A stretch of DNA of 64,000 bases from Plecoglossus altivelis (taxonomy: Eukaryota; Chordata; Actinopteri; Osmeriformes; Plecoglossidae). Of the stretch, positions 50,870 through 62,859 are shown one piece after another. Under the pieces are notes generated by a model. That model was not told the DNA's origin and did not search any database. It saw only the letters and a list, made by a program, of their open reading frames with translations. Location: the NCBI GenBank assembly GCA_036571765.1, contig BROE01000020.1:16677768-16741767 (forward strand). The letters run 5' to 3'. The stretch's first letter is position 1. Every line of letters starts with the position of its first letter. The translations under genes and the position numbers were made by a program.

Positions 50870-51300
50870 CCTCTGTCTCTCCTGTTGTGTCCCTTGCATT
50901 CTCTCCTCTTTCATTCTTTCCCCGTCATGTCTCTTCCTTTCTTCCTTTTCTTCTCTTCCTTTCTCCCTCTTCCTTCTCTTCCTCTCATTTCTCTCTCCTC
51001 TTCTCTTCTCCCCTCTTCCCTTTCTCCTCTCCTCTTCCTCTCTTCTCTCACTTCTCTCCATTCCCTTCTCTCCTCTCACCTTCTTCCTCCCTCACCCTTT
51101 CTTCTCCCTTCCTTCTCTCCTCTTCCCTTCTCTCATTCCCTTCCCTTTCTCCTCTTCCCTTCTCTCCTCTTCCTTCCTTCTCCCCTCTTCTTATCTCACT
51201 CTTCCTTCCCTTTCTCTCCCCTCTTCCCTTTCTTTCTCTCTCTCTCTCTTCCTTCCCTCTCTCCTTCTTCCTTCTCTCCTTCTCTCTTCCCTTTTGTTCT
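50870..51300. repeat. Long polypyrimidine tract
   Basis: About 430 bp of TCTCC, TTCCCTT and TCTTCC with few purines. It makes long Ser/Leu/Phe frames in two plus-strand frames. Confidence 0.85.
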
Positions 51301-51954
51301 GCTCAGCAAAACATGCCTTCAAACACAAATAGAGATGGAACGCTTAGCTCCCCGTTCCCCTCTGCTCCCCCCCGCTCTGTCCCCCTCTTCTCTCTTCCCC
51401 TCTTCTCCCTCCCCCTCTTTTCTCTCCCTCCCAGAACACACCAGTCCTCTGGAGGGTAGTTTCTCCTCTGAATACCCCACCCCCCCACCCCCCAGCACGT
51501 TCCCCTCTATGTCAGTCAACTCTGACCTGCCTCCTTGTCTTCTGAGAACACACTCTTCCATGTCCGGCCTGACGCACACTTTAAACGCATACTAGACTGC
51601 TCCTTCTGAGCTGCGTGGAGCACGATAGTGTGTGGGTATTTAGATATGCGGATATGTTCGTGTGTGTGTTTGTGTGTCTCTGTAGGGTGTGTGCAAGTAT
51701 GGCTGGGAGTCAAAGGTCTTTCATGACTAATGTCCCCTGGGTGAACAGCTATGCTGCCCTCCCCCTGTTCGTTAGCTGGGCCCGCTCCAGACGACCCTGA
51801 ACCCCCCTCACCCCCCCTCTCTTACCCCCAACCCTGACAGAATGCCATTCGCTGGTTACTCAGACTGAGGAAGCCTCTCTGAGAAAATCTCAATGGATCT
51901 GTGATAGTCTACAGTGCAGAAAACCGAGAGTTCGATAGAAACAGTTTAAGCTGG

Positions 51955-52105
51955 TTAGAGCTAGCGAGGGCTGGTTAAAGCTGGTGAGGGCTGGTTAGGG
52001 CTGTTTAGAGCTGGTTAGAGCTGGTTGGTGCTGGTTAGGGCTGGTTAGAGCTGGTTAGGGCTGGTTAGAGCAAGTGAGGGCTGGTTGAAGGTAGTTAGGG
52101 CTGGT
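51955..52105. repeat. 10-bp repeat GGTTAGAGCT/GGTTAGGGCT
   Basis: About 14 units of CTGGTTAGGG and CTGGTTAGAG, about 300 bp upstream of the first coding exon of the ripor3-like gene. Confidence 0.85.
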
Positions 52106-52404
52106 TCATCTCTAGATTAGGGCTCACTGGCTTCTGGTCGGAGAGAAGAGATTACATTAGACTGACAGTGGCCTGGCTTCCTGTCTGTGTGTATGTATTT
52201 GTAACCAGTAGGGGCTCTAATGGGCACATAGATCTGTGTTAATGTCCCCCCAGGATCATGTATGTTTATATGGTGGAGTAAACATTTACCCATCTGTCTC
52301 TTTCTTTCACACACGCACTTGCTGACACATGCGTGGTGCGCGTGTGCTTGTCTGTGCGTGTGTGTGTGCATGTGTGTGGTGTGTGTGGCAGACAGGAGAG
52401 GGGG

Positions 52405-55400
52405 ATGTCTGTGAAGCTGAGGTTCGAGGTCCCAGCAGAGGAATGTGTCCAGAGGAGTCGCTCCTTCACAGGGTACAGCTCCCTGACCGGACGGCAGCGG
52501 TGAGTTGCCATGGTGATCCAACCGGGTCGCCAAGCCCAGACACCTACCCTTAGGCCAAGAGGATATTTTGGGGGGTCAAAAGGTCACAGTGTGTTGAATA
52601 GAGTTCTTTCAGTTTAACGCCACCTCTGCTGAGCATAAACCCTTGATTGAACCTTGACCCTTCTGGAACGATGGGTGCAGACGTCAACGAAATAACACAG
52701 GAACACAACGCTGGAATGCTCTTCCTGCTCCAAACAGAGGGAGGGGTGGGAGAGTCAGGGAGGACCATGAAGGAGGAGGGACAGAGAGGGGAGATTGAAG
52801 CTGCCCATTCATTTAAAGGGCAGGGGTCAGGGGTCAGGGTCACTGGCAATGGTCTTATGTTTCTTCATACTGAGGCTTTGAAGTTTTGCAATAGTGTGTG
52901 TATGACATCATGTGTAGCTCTTTTCTCCCAGCCTGTACCATAATGAAGAAACATGACAACCCTTGACCATCTGCCACATACTCTCCCTCCCTCCCTCCCT
53001 CCTTCCCTCCCTCCCTGCACTCTTGTCCCTCTAGATAGCTTACAGTGGAAGATATCTAGCGCATCAAACCACTGGGTGTTAGACCACATTTTTGTAGACA
53101 TCAACATCGATGTTAGACATCCTGGAGGACACAGGGCACGTGTGTCACAGGTGACATGTCCCCCATCCCTCCCCCCCTCCACAGGACGTCTTCAGTGCGT
53201 AGCTCCCTCAGGTCCAAGGCCAGATATCCCAGGATGCACCTCTCTCTAGGCCACGGAGGAGTCTATGGCCAACAGCCAGAGCAGGTGGACAGGATCTTCC
53301 AGGCTCTGCGTAAAGGACTGAAGTACGTGTCATCACTTAAATCCTGTCTACTGCACACACTGACTCATGTACAGCTTCTGTTTAGCATATTCATAGTAAT
53401 CAGCATTATCCTCATGTTGGTGATTAATCATTTCTAGGTGATTAGTAACTTCAAGGTTATTAGCAACTTCATGCTGATTAGTAACTTCAAGGCAATTAGC
53501 AATTTTATGCTAATTAGTAACTTCATGGCGTCTGTGTGGTCCTCAGAGAGTACCTGGAGGAACACCAGGCGGAGATGGACTTCCTGTCGTCCCAGCAGAG
53601 AGACACGAAGAGGAACTCCAGACTGGTGAGAGAGAAAGAGCACCCACCTGCCATGCTGTAGAAAGATAAGCATCCTGATGTGGATCCAGCCAGGGTGAGC
53701 GTGGTGGGATGACATGACATCTTGTGTTCTCAGGCTTTCCTGTATGACCTGGAGAAGGTAGGTGCCAGACATCGACCAGCAACACGTCCTCCAGGTCTCC
53801 CCCCCCCCCAGTTTCACTTCTCATTTCTTAACCGTGAAATGCGGTGCTCCTTCTGTCTGTCAGGAGATCCGGGCCCAGGAGAGGTTCATACGCAGACTGG
53901 AGTTCCACATCAGTAAGGTAACCACTCTCCCACACTGAACATCCTTCACCCAACAGCCACGGTACACCCTGACATTCAGCCACTGGAGGAGCCAGAGAGC
54001 AGGAGGTCTCTGGGGGTGTGACGCTGGTTGGTAGCCCTTCTTCTTACCCCTGCTCCTCTCGTCTGGATGTCTGGTGTGATGGCTGTCTGGTGTGATGGCT
54101 GTCTGGTGTGATGGCTGTCTGGTGTGACGGCTGTCTGGTGCGACGTCTGTCTGGTGCGACGTCTGTCTGGTGTGACGTCTGACTGAGGTGATTTGACGGC
54201 TGCTGTGTTGTCCTGAAGGTGGAGGAGCTGTATGAGACCTACTGCCTGCAGAAGCGTCTCTGCGAGGGAGCCGTCAACATGAAGAGAGCCTTCTCCCTCT
54301 CCCCCTCCTCTCGAGCTTCCAGAGACAGTCTGCTGGAACTCAGCCGTAACCACAGGCACAGTCTGCAGGTGATAGACACCAGCAGTTAGACACTCCAACA
54401 TACCACAACACACATCCTCCAACCATTACATGCTCCTACCTCCCCCTGTCTTCACACCACAACACATGTCTACATGCCTGCACGCCCTGAACACGCCTGT
54501 CCGTAACAACACACTGCCACAAACGAGTACACATGAGAAATCTCCCTCTGTCAGTCTGTCTGTCTGTCAATCTGTCTGTCTGTCAAACTGTCTGTCTGTC
54601 TCCTTGTCTCCTTGTCTGCCTGTCTGTCTGCCAGTGGTAAGTCCCACTTTTCCACCTCCTCTCTGCTCAGGACATGGCGGTGATGGAGGGGGAGCTGGAG
54701 ATCCTGCTAGGAGAGCTGCACATCAAGATGAAAGGTGAAGCAGAACACAAGGCAGAGCTGCAGGTTCTAGCACATAGGACAGCTGCAGGTTCTAGAACCC
54801 AAGGCAGAGCTGCCGGTTCTAGACCATAGGACAGCTGCAGGTTCTAGAGCATGGGACCTTTAGGAACATGTGGCCCAGATCCTCAGCTTCCATTATGGAA
54901 CACGTTGCATCACTTGGTACATCAAATTTCACATTCCTCTGAAACATTTGTATTGCAGGACTGATTGGCTTTGCAAGACTATGTCCGGGGGACCAGTATG
55001 AGGTGAGCTGGTCTACCATGGCCCACAACACACAATGCCTGTACAAATTATGCTCGGCTGTTATAGTCTACAGTCTACTTTGTGTGTAAACAAACTTTGT
55101 GCCAACTGGATTATTCCAGTCCACTGTTTAACTGTCTGAGGTGAACCGCTGTGGTGATGGGTAGTTAGTGATGGGTAGTTAGTGACTGGTAGCAGTGGTT
55201 AAGGGTAGTTGGCCCTGCGTGAGCAGGTGGTGGTGCGTCTGGGTCGACAGCGCTGGAGGATTCGGGGGAGGATCCAGGCGGATGATCGGCAGTCCTGGGA
55301 GGAGGAGGAGATGGTCTTCCTCCCCTGCATACATCAGAACTTTGAGATCAAGGTGAAACTCAGGCCATAGAAATCCTCTCACACACCTGCATACACCTTA

Positions 55401-58400
55401 CTCACAGGTAGTAGCATAGTTCCAAGGAATGGTATACTATCTCTGCAACACGGACACATTAATTCGCACAGAAATACCCAAGCAAACATTTCTTCTATCA
55501 AAGCCAATCTAATCAAGGCAAACAGAAGACAACTCATGTCTACGTGTGTGCATGTTTGTGTGTCTATGTGTATGCCTGCTGCACGTGCTCAGGTGACCGA
55601 GGTGAAGGGGCTGGGCTCGCTGCTGGTCGGCATGGTAACGTGTGCGAGCGCGGACTTCTTCCTGGTGAGTCCTCAGCTGATGGTGGTGGACGTCACAGAG
55701 CTGGGGACCGTCAAGCTGCAGCTGGAGGTGCTCTGGAAGTACGAGCGACGGCACGCGGACTAGCCAGCACGCGGACTAGCCAGCACGCGGGCTAGCCAGC
55801 ATGCTAACACCTACACTGACCCTGGGAGGGGGGGGGATCTAATGTGTCATATAGGAAGGAGATTTGCAGCTGTTACTTCGGCAGCCCTGCTCACATTATT
55901 GGGATGATTGAGGCATTTTTCCTCTCGCTCTCTTCATTCCAAACTGACAGAGAGAGATGGCGGGGGGGAGNNNNNNNNNNNNNNNNNNNNNNNNNNNNNN
56001 NNNNNNNNNNNNNNNNNNNNNNNNNNNNNNNNNNNNNNNNNNNNNNNNNNNNNNNNNNNNTCTTCCTCCCCTGCATACATCAGAACTTTGAGATCAAGGT
56101 GAAACTCAGGCCATAGAAATCCTCTCACACACCTGCATACACCTTACTCACAGGTAGTAGCATAGTTCCAAGGAATGGTATACTATCTCTGCAACACGGA
56201 CACATTAATTCGCACAGAAATACCCAAGCAAACATTTCTTCTATCAAAGCCAATCTAATCAAGGCAAACAGAAGACAACTCATGTCTACGTGTGTGCAAT
56301 AGTCGGAGCTATTTAGTGTATTGCCTAACGCACAGGGTGACCTTTGAGTGAAGCCTGGACTAGAGGCTCGACTGCTAAGGCCGCGAGTATGGAAAACGTG
56401 TGCGAGCGAGCGCGGACTTCTTCCTGGTGAGTCCTCAGCTGATGGTGGTGGACGTCACAGAGCTGGGGACCGTCAAGCTGCAGCTGGAGGTGCTCTGGAA
56501 GTACGAGCGACGGCACGCGGACTAGCCAGCACGCGGACTAGCCAGCACGCGGGCTAGCCAGCATGCTAACACCTACACTGACCCTGGGAGGGGGGGGGAT
56601 CTAATGTGTCATATAGGAAGGAGATTTGCAGCTGTTATACGTCTTTGGCGGGCAATGCCTGCACTAGAGAAAGTACAGCGGGAGGGTGATATGTGATAGG
56701 ATGATTGAGGCCTTTGTCCATCTCGCTCATGACATTCGCAAACTAGACAAGAGACGATCGCCGGGGGGGGAGGGGGGGGAGGGAGGGTGACGGGGAGAGA
56801 GGGGAGAGACATACCAGACCATCAACGCCCCTGTCTGTCTGTGTTTCCAGTACTGTAACGCTAACACAGCCCAGCTGTGGAGGAACAGCTGATCACACGC
56901 ATCCTCCCACATACACACACACAAGCATGCACATACACACACACATACACTCAAGCCCGGACATACACATACAAACACGCACACACACACACACACACAC
57001 ACGTACATGCTGTGGATCACATTTCTGGGGCCAGGTGTTGAGCTTTTCAAGCTGTCTCTCCCGGTCCTGCCCACCCTACCGTGTTTTGAGGTGGAAATGA
57101 GAATCTAAAATTGATCTGTGTTGGTATCTCTGCGCGTGCACCACTTATGTCTTCCTAGATCTCTCTCTTTTTGTCTGCCTCCCTCTTTATCTCACTGTCT
57201 GTCTGTTTCTGTCTCCCTCTCTGTCTCTCTGTCTCCCTCTCTCCCTCTGTCTGTCTCTCTGTGTCTCTGTCTCCCTCTCTCCCTCTCTGCCTCCCTCTCC
57301 CTCTGTCTCCCTCTCTGTTTCTCTGTCTCCCTCTCTGTCTCTCTGTCTCCCTCTCTGTCTCTCTGTCTCCCTCTCTCCCTCTGTATGTCTATCTGTCTTC
57401 CTTTCTCCCTGTCTGTCACTCTGTCTCCCTCTCTCCCTCTGTCTGTCTCGCTGTGTCTTTCTCTCCCTCTGTTTGTCTCTCTACGCTCTTGTGTGTATGT
57501 GTGTGTTCCAGTCCGTTTGACAGCAGAGAGGTGAAGCCTGTGAGCACCTCCCCCAGCAGACAGTCTCTCCCCAGCAGAAAGAACTCCATGTACAGCTGGA
57601 GCCCCCCCAACACCCCCAGCTTCACGGAGAAATACTTCATGGTGACTTGGACACGCACACACATACACACAGGCACACATTCACACACAGACACACACTC
57701 ACTCACACACAGGCACACACTCACACACAGGCACATACACAGACAAAACAGACACACATCCTGATACGCTCCACTATAAATGAAATTCCTCATTGTAAGT
57801 AACATGCACATACAGACATGTTAATTCACACAAGCATACTTCCCCAAAACACACACACACACATCCACACACTCACAGAACTTAAATACTTCACAGCGTG
57901 TTGTACATACATAAACACACAAATATACACGCGTACACCCACACACCAAGCATGCATATCAGGGGCTTCAAAAGAATGGAATGTGCGTCCAGATGTTTAA
58001 GTTAGGATGCTGCACATTAGACACCTGAGGATGACCGCATGTCACTCTCTCTCTCTCACACAAACACACTCTCTCTCTCTGCTCTCTCTTCTCTCTCTCT
58101 CTCACGCACAAAACCCAGCCGATGATGAGGTTCCGTGACATTGGGCGAACACCATGTGGTCAGACGGACAATTAGATAGATGATGACTATGATCAGCATC
58201 GGCATCTAACGTAAGACAGAACAACGCTTAAAGTTAACAAGCGTATTTACAGGTAGAATTATTCAAAATAATTAGGGGTTCCAGAGACCACTAGATGCTA
58301 AGGTTTAACTATAAACTTTTTTATGAAAAAGTAATATATGGCTGACTTTATCTAAGTGATGGCATATTACATGTATAGGCATTCATTGTGTTGTGACGGA

Positions 58401-61400
58401 TAGATAGCCTTTTATTTCTATGTCGTGTGGCAACATATTTCTGTATTCTACTCTGGGTTACTAAAGTATTGGTTCTCTTTACAGGGGATAAGACTTTGAA
58501 CACTATGCTGTTAGTTCAGTTCTCTGGAGATGAAAGGTGAAGGAGGAAGATGACGAGAAACAGACCCACAGGAGAGTGTGTCTTGATGTGAGGGTTTGGA
58601 CTTGGAGAGGGAAGTTGTACAACAGGAAATCCGTTTTGTTATAAAAGTTTTTATAGAGAGATGGTAATTTAGCTATAGCGTTATATAGATGTGTTGTTTT
58701 GGGATGAAGGTTTGAATGAGCCAAAAAAAGTGTGTGTGTTTACATTGATTTTTTTTTTTTATTTCTTCACAAAGTATTGTATTGCTGCCACAAAACTTTC
58801 ACAAAGCATGTATCTTAGTATGACAAATAAAGTACGTTTGCTGGTTAACTACGAGGCTCTCTCTTCCCGGTGATCTCGCTCTCTCTCTCTCTCTCTCGTC
58901 TCTCATCCATCCACCCCTCTCTCTCTCATCCCCTCTCCCCCTCCTAATTACAATCTTACTTTTATTTCACAGTGGAGTCTCTTCAGCCTGAAGTATCCCC
59001 TCTCTCAACGTCTCATCTGCCCTTTATCTCCCCCACTCATTCTCGCGACACACCACTGCCACCTCTCCTCATGCCTTCTCCGACTCCAATTCTGGCCCTA
59101 GTCCATGGTGCGCCAGATGCAGGATCCTGAAAGTTCCTTCCCCATAGTGCCGAAGGGGAGGTCTCGGGGTGTCTCCTTACTCAGCTACCTGGCAGATACA
59201 ACAGCCACTCCCACCCTCACCTCCACGCCCACACCCAGTCACTCCTCAGGGGTCGAGCTGATGTGTTGATCAAGATTGCACCGACATGACTCTTCCCAAC
59301 AACCACCATGCACAGTTACGGCCGACCCTCATGCCTTCCGATGGGACAAGTAATCAACGGACTAAACAATCTCCACTTGGGGGAGGAGGAGGAGGCAGAG
59401 GAGGAGACAGGGAAGGAGGACTGGACCAGGTCAGACCAGGGACACCGTGCAACCATACCACCCAGGGCAAAGCTTTTCCCTAGAGATCCCTGGTGAGCCA
59501 GTTGCAGAGGGTAGACAATTTAGCACCCTATGAATCTGCCTCCGGCAGGACGGAGATTCCAGCCCCGGCCCCAATACTATTCCCAGCCTCAGCCCCGACC
59601 CCGGCCCCGACCCCAGCCCTGCTTACGACGAGAACCCGGGGTTGGACACCAAAAAAAGCCTGGTAAAGATCTCTGACGTGTGCTCATGTGTAGGTAATAT
59701 CAGAATGGGACCTAAGACTGATCTACTTTTTTACGCCTTCTCTTAGGTGGGGTCTATTCAGCACCTGCCCCCTACCCTAGCCCTGGACCCTGCCCCTGCC
59801 CCCTGCCAACCTGCAGTGGGGAGCAGGGCCCAGAGGCGAGGCCTGGCGCTGAGGCTGGGGGGTCTGGTAGGGGGCCTGGAGGTGGTTCTCCAAGAGCGGA
59901 GAAGCTCAGAAAAGGAGCTCAGACTGCTGGAGGCCCAGCTCTTGCACCTCAGCACCATACTGAAGGTCAGAGAATATCCTGGATGCGTTTGGAGTGACAA
60001 CGTCAAGCGCTTCTGCTGCAAACGCGAGTGTGTGTGTTTGTCTTCCAGAATGACCTGTCTCTGCTGAAGACATTATCAGAGGAGACGCTGGCCGTGGAGG
60101 AAGTTATGGAAAGTTTTGACTTTCTGTCCACCGACTTCAATGCCGATGATGAAACGTCCTGTTTGGGCAGCATACGTCTAAAAGACATTGGGTGGGTCAG
60201 GGGACACGACAAGTTATGCTTCAAATGTAATTTGAAACATTCACATTCCACACACGTTCGTGCAGAAAGAATTCTGCTCATCAAGGCCCCTCTTGTCCAA
60301 TCTGATTGAGTGATGGGTTATCATAATTGATCTGGTCCGACTCTGCTCATCATGGTTTTTTCTGGTCCCATAGGATCAACTCATTTCAGAAAACCACTCT
60401 GCAGAGCCTGGGGCTTCTGTCTCATGAAAGCCAATCAGAGGATGAACTCGGTGTTGTCCCATTGACTTCTGGGAACTGGAGTTTGGACCAAACGTTGGAG
60501 ACTCACCTTGACATTTGCACTGTGCTGCTGGAGGTAGACGAGGTGTTTCCTAACTCATTAGCTTTGTCCATAACGGAAGTCTTTTCAACACATAACCTAT
60601 AATTGATCACCCTCTGCCCCTGCTACCCCTCACCCTCTATATCCTCCACTATGCCTCTCTGACTCTGCCGCTACTTTCACTCGCCCCTGCTGCCTCCGAC
60701 CTTTACCCCAGGCACTGCAGGGGTCAGAGTGCGCTGTGGTTCAGAGGGAGGTGTTGGAGGAGGTGTCCCATCAGGCCAGCGTTCTGGAGAACATCAGCCG
60801 CCTGCTGCTGGAAGAGACCAACCCCATCTCCTCCAGCATCGGTGAGTCCTCAGCTCGTCCAACTTGCCACGGAGAAAAGGCTCTTGCCTTTGCGCTACGC
60901 TTTCCCATCCCTCGTCCTCCGTCCTTCTCTTCATCACAAGCGTCATTCCTCCTCTTCGTCTCCACTGTTCTTCCCCCCCTTCCCCCCCTCCAGTGCTCCC
61001 CCTGGCTCAGAGGGGACGGGAGCTGCAGCTGTTCTGGGAGGAGTGCACGTCTGGTGGCTCTGTGTTCTGCTGCGCTGCAGACAGCTTCCTGCAGACCCTG
61101 AGGAAACGCTACACACACAGGGTGAAGGCCAAACAACCTGGGCAGCCGCATGCAGGTACAGGAACCAACTCTATTCCTGACCTTGTTTTAGGGTTAGAGT
61201 TTTTCACTTCCGTGACCTTAATCGTTGGTCAGACTCTACTAGAGGTTAGCCATAGACCAACCCTAATCCCATCCTAATCCTACCCTAATCCCACTTCTGA
61301 CCCTGCTACCACATATCACCCTATCCCTGCAGTTGGTTAAGAGAGTAACTGCAATCCTAACCCTAACCCTAAAAACAAGGTTAGGGTTAGCTAACCATAG

Positions 61401-62859
61401 TCCTACACAGGTAAGCAGGCCCATGCAGGTAGGCCATCGGTAACTGATGCTCAGAAAGATGTTAACAGAGTAAACAGACAACAGCTGCTTGACTGTCACC
61501 TTGGCAGAGGCCTGGCTGCTATCACAAAGGCCTTCGTTTGAATAGAGCGTGTCTATTCATAATGATGTTTTATGACAGTGTTAGGTGATGGACAGCTTCT
61601 CTTATCCTCTCCCCTCTAGTGTTGACCCAGCTGCTACAGCAGGTCCAGACCAGTTCCAGAATGGTCCCCAGTCTCCGGCCATCTTGTAGCCCAGAGAGAG
61701 TCACCATCTTCCAGCTGTCAACCTATCTCCGGCGCTGGGGTATTCAAGACATGGGGGAACACATCTCCCTCCTCTCTAAAGAAGGTACTGATCAACCACT
61801 AGACCAACACCTCTGACAATCCTATTCTCACTGTCTGGCATTCTTCTGAGTCCCTGGTGTTGATAACTAACTGCATGGGGTGTGTGTCCGTGCGTGTGTT
61901 CTAGTGCACCTGGTTTCCGCCCTGCAGAGTCCTAAGAGGAGGAGGGTGCTGGGGAAGCTCCGAGGGCGGCGCCTCGCCGATCTCCTCCCCCTGGGCTCCA
62001 CGCTCCGCGCCCTGGCGCTCCTGCAGACTGACAGCAACCACAAGGTGTGCCGGGCCGCCACCTCCTGTCTGACCCGCACCGCCGGATGCAAAGCTTTCCG
62101 CACCAAAGTACGTCAAATCCACCGTCAGCACTCCACCGTCGGCTACAAGTCATCAGCCAATCGGCTGTGTGGCCTGGCTGGTTTAGGCAGACCTGCTTAC
62201 TGGTGCAATCAGACATTGAAGTGCCACTTTGTCTAGCTGACTTATGTATCTGTGTATCTCATCTTACGTATCTTAACTGATCTATCTCGGAGTTGGTTCT
62301 GTGTGCGTTTGAAGACGTCTCTGTGTGTTTGTAGGCTGTGGTGTTTTACACAGACACGCTGAGCACTGGGGAAGTTCTTCTTCAGCAGGCTGCGTGTCTG
62401 GCCCTGAAATGCCTCAAGGTGAGCAGCCTTCTTCAACTACATCTTCCTCCTTCTTCTACGCCCACTTTAAACCCAACCTTTGACCTGGCTCTCAACCCCA
62501 ATGCAACCAGAACCTTTGTTGTGTGTGTTGGTGTGTACCTGCTGCAGGCCACGGAGAGCGTGGACCAGATAGCAGAGCTGTGGCGGTCATCAGATGAAGA
62601 CCTTCGCAGCGCAGCCAGGGAGACAGTGCTGTCCTTTGGTAACTATCAACCACAGGATCAGGACCAGCTGTGGAACTGTGGTCAGGAACACCTTGCCTAC
62701 GTAGGACTTGTTTGACAGCGGGACTGAGCAGATGTTAATGCTGATCTCTGTGTTCCAGGGAAGAAGGGCCACCAGGCGTTCCAGAGGATGGATCAGATCT
62801 ACTGTGAGCTGCAGGAGGAAGCCTACCAGAACCAGCACACGGAAATCACCATTCTGTAG
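52405..62859 (+). CDS. ripor3: RIPOR-family Rho-interacting cell polarization regulator, closest to RIPOR3 (FAM65C)
   Basis: Exons: 52405-52499, 53185-53322, 53547-53625, 53734-53757, 53864-53917, 54219-54368, 54671-54734, 54959-55002, 55227-55352, 55593-55738, 57512-57641, 59102-59429 (one-base frame break), 59549-59662, 59747-59965, 60049-60191, 60374-60533, 60712-60841, 60994-61155, 61620-61784, 61905-62107, 62335-62418, 62548-62638, 62759-62859. Apart from the break, phases match, giving about 982 residues (human RIPOR3 is about 950). Seen: MSVKLRFEVP start, coiled-coil segment (RRLEFHISKVEELYETYC), MKGLIGFARLCPGDQYE, RKNSMYSWSPPNTPSFTEKY, an alpha-helical HEAT-like C-terminal half (LLQQAACLALKCLK), and the ending TEITIL. 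These fit RIPOR3 better than RIPOR1 or 2. RIPOR1 and 2 bind Rho GTPases and affect polarity and cytoskeleton; RIPOR3 is little studied, so its role is inferred. Exons at 55227-55738 are partly repeated beyond the gap and must be counted once. Confidence 0.85.
53430..53525. repeat. Short AT-rich repeat in a ripor3-like intron
   Basis: About five units of 17-19 bp, TTAGTAACTTCAAGG and TTAGCAACTTCATGC, ending about 20 bp before an acceptor. Confidence 0.75.
53734..53757 (+). other. ripor3: 24-nt microexon of the ripor3-like gene
   Basis: Encodes AFLYDLEK, phase 0 at both ends, with CAG acceptor and GTAGGT donor. The same octapeptide position is present in all RIPOR proteins I recall (for example AFYYDLDK), so skipping would remove a conserved stretch without shifting the frame. 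Confidence 0.85.
54063..54185. repeat. 15-16-bp minisatellite in a ripor3-like intron
   Basis: About eight units of GTCTGGTGTGATGGCT, drifting to GTCTGGTGCGACGTCT. Confidence 0.85.
55971..56060. other. Assembly gap of 90 N
   Basis: Unknown bases inside the ripor3-like gene, between the exon ending at 55738 and a degraded repeat of the same region. Confidence 1.
56061..56650 (+). pseudogene. Degraded second copy of two ripor3-like exons (likely assembly artefact)
   Basis: 56061-56102 repeats the end of the exon 55227-55352 together with the following intron up to about 56297. 56400-56510 repeats the 3' part of the exon 55593-55738. The piece between them, which should hold the acceptor and the first third of the exon, is replaced by about 100 bp of unrelated sequence, and one extra GAGC is inserted. 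Beyond 56637 the copy decays into poor similarity with 55880-55970. It cannot be spliced into a valid protein. Confidence 0.8.
56905..57005. repeat. CA microsatellite in a ripor3-like intron
   Basis: (CA)n runs with AT interruptions. A CTCT/CTGTCTCC pyrimidine block follows at 57160-57480 just before the exon at 57512. Confidence 0.85.
57160..57480. repeat. CTGTCTCCCTCT pyrimidine repeat
   Basis: About 320 bp of TCTGTCTCCCTCTC units that lead up to the acceptor of the exon at 57512, acting in effect as an extended polypyrimidine region. Confidence 0.85.
61356..61390. repeat. Interstitial telomere-like inverted repeat
   Basis: CCTAACCCTAACCCTAA at 61356-61372 followed after a short spacer by GGTTAGGGTTAG at 61379-61390, in an intron of the ripor3-like gene. 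The two arms are complementary and can form a hairpin. Related CCTAATCCC-type sequence lies just upstream at 61260-61300. Confidence 0.8.

Larger units (their letters stand above)
45720..52390. other. Region upstream of the ripor3-like coding exons, no gene recognised
   Basis: CA/GT and GA runs (46520-46655, 47425-47700, 48738-48768, 49006-49220), a 33-bp minisatellite, a pyrimidine tract and a 10-bp repeat. A Ser/Pro-rich frame ending at 51595 and a short frame at 51660-51800 were considered and not accepted as genes. This is probably the first intron of the ripor3-like gene plus intergenic DNA. Confidence 0.5.

Noticed and set aside
50795..51595. 266-codon plus-strand frame whose last 85 codons look less repetitive
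   Set aside because: Most of it is a polypyrimidine tract; the end part is Ser/Pro-rich, has no known relative and no clear splice link to the ripor3-like gene.
56851..56892. Acceptor-like TTTCCAG followed by a short frame after the duplicated ripor3-like region
   Set aside because: No matching donor, no similarity to RIPOR proteins in any phase, and it lies next to the misassembled copy.
59263..59315. A 53-bp GT-AG intron that would bypass the frame break in the ripor3-like exon
   Set aside because: It keeps a frame open (ELIYGRPS...), but that frame leaves the exon in phase 2 and cannot join the phase-0 exon at 59549; the length is also below usual vertebrate introns and the donor GTGTTG is weak.
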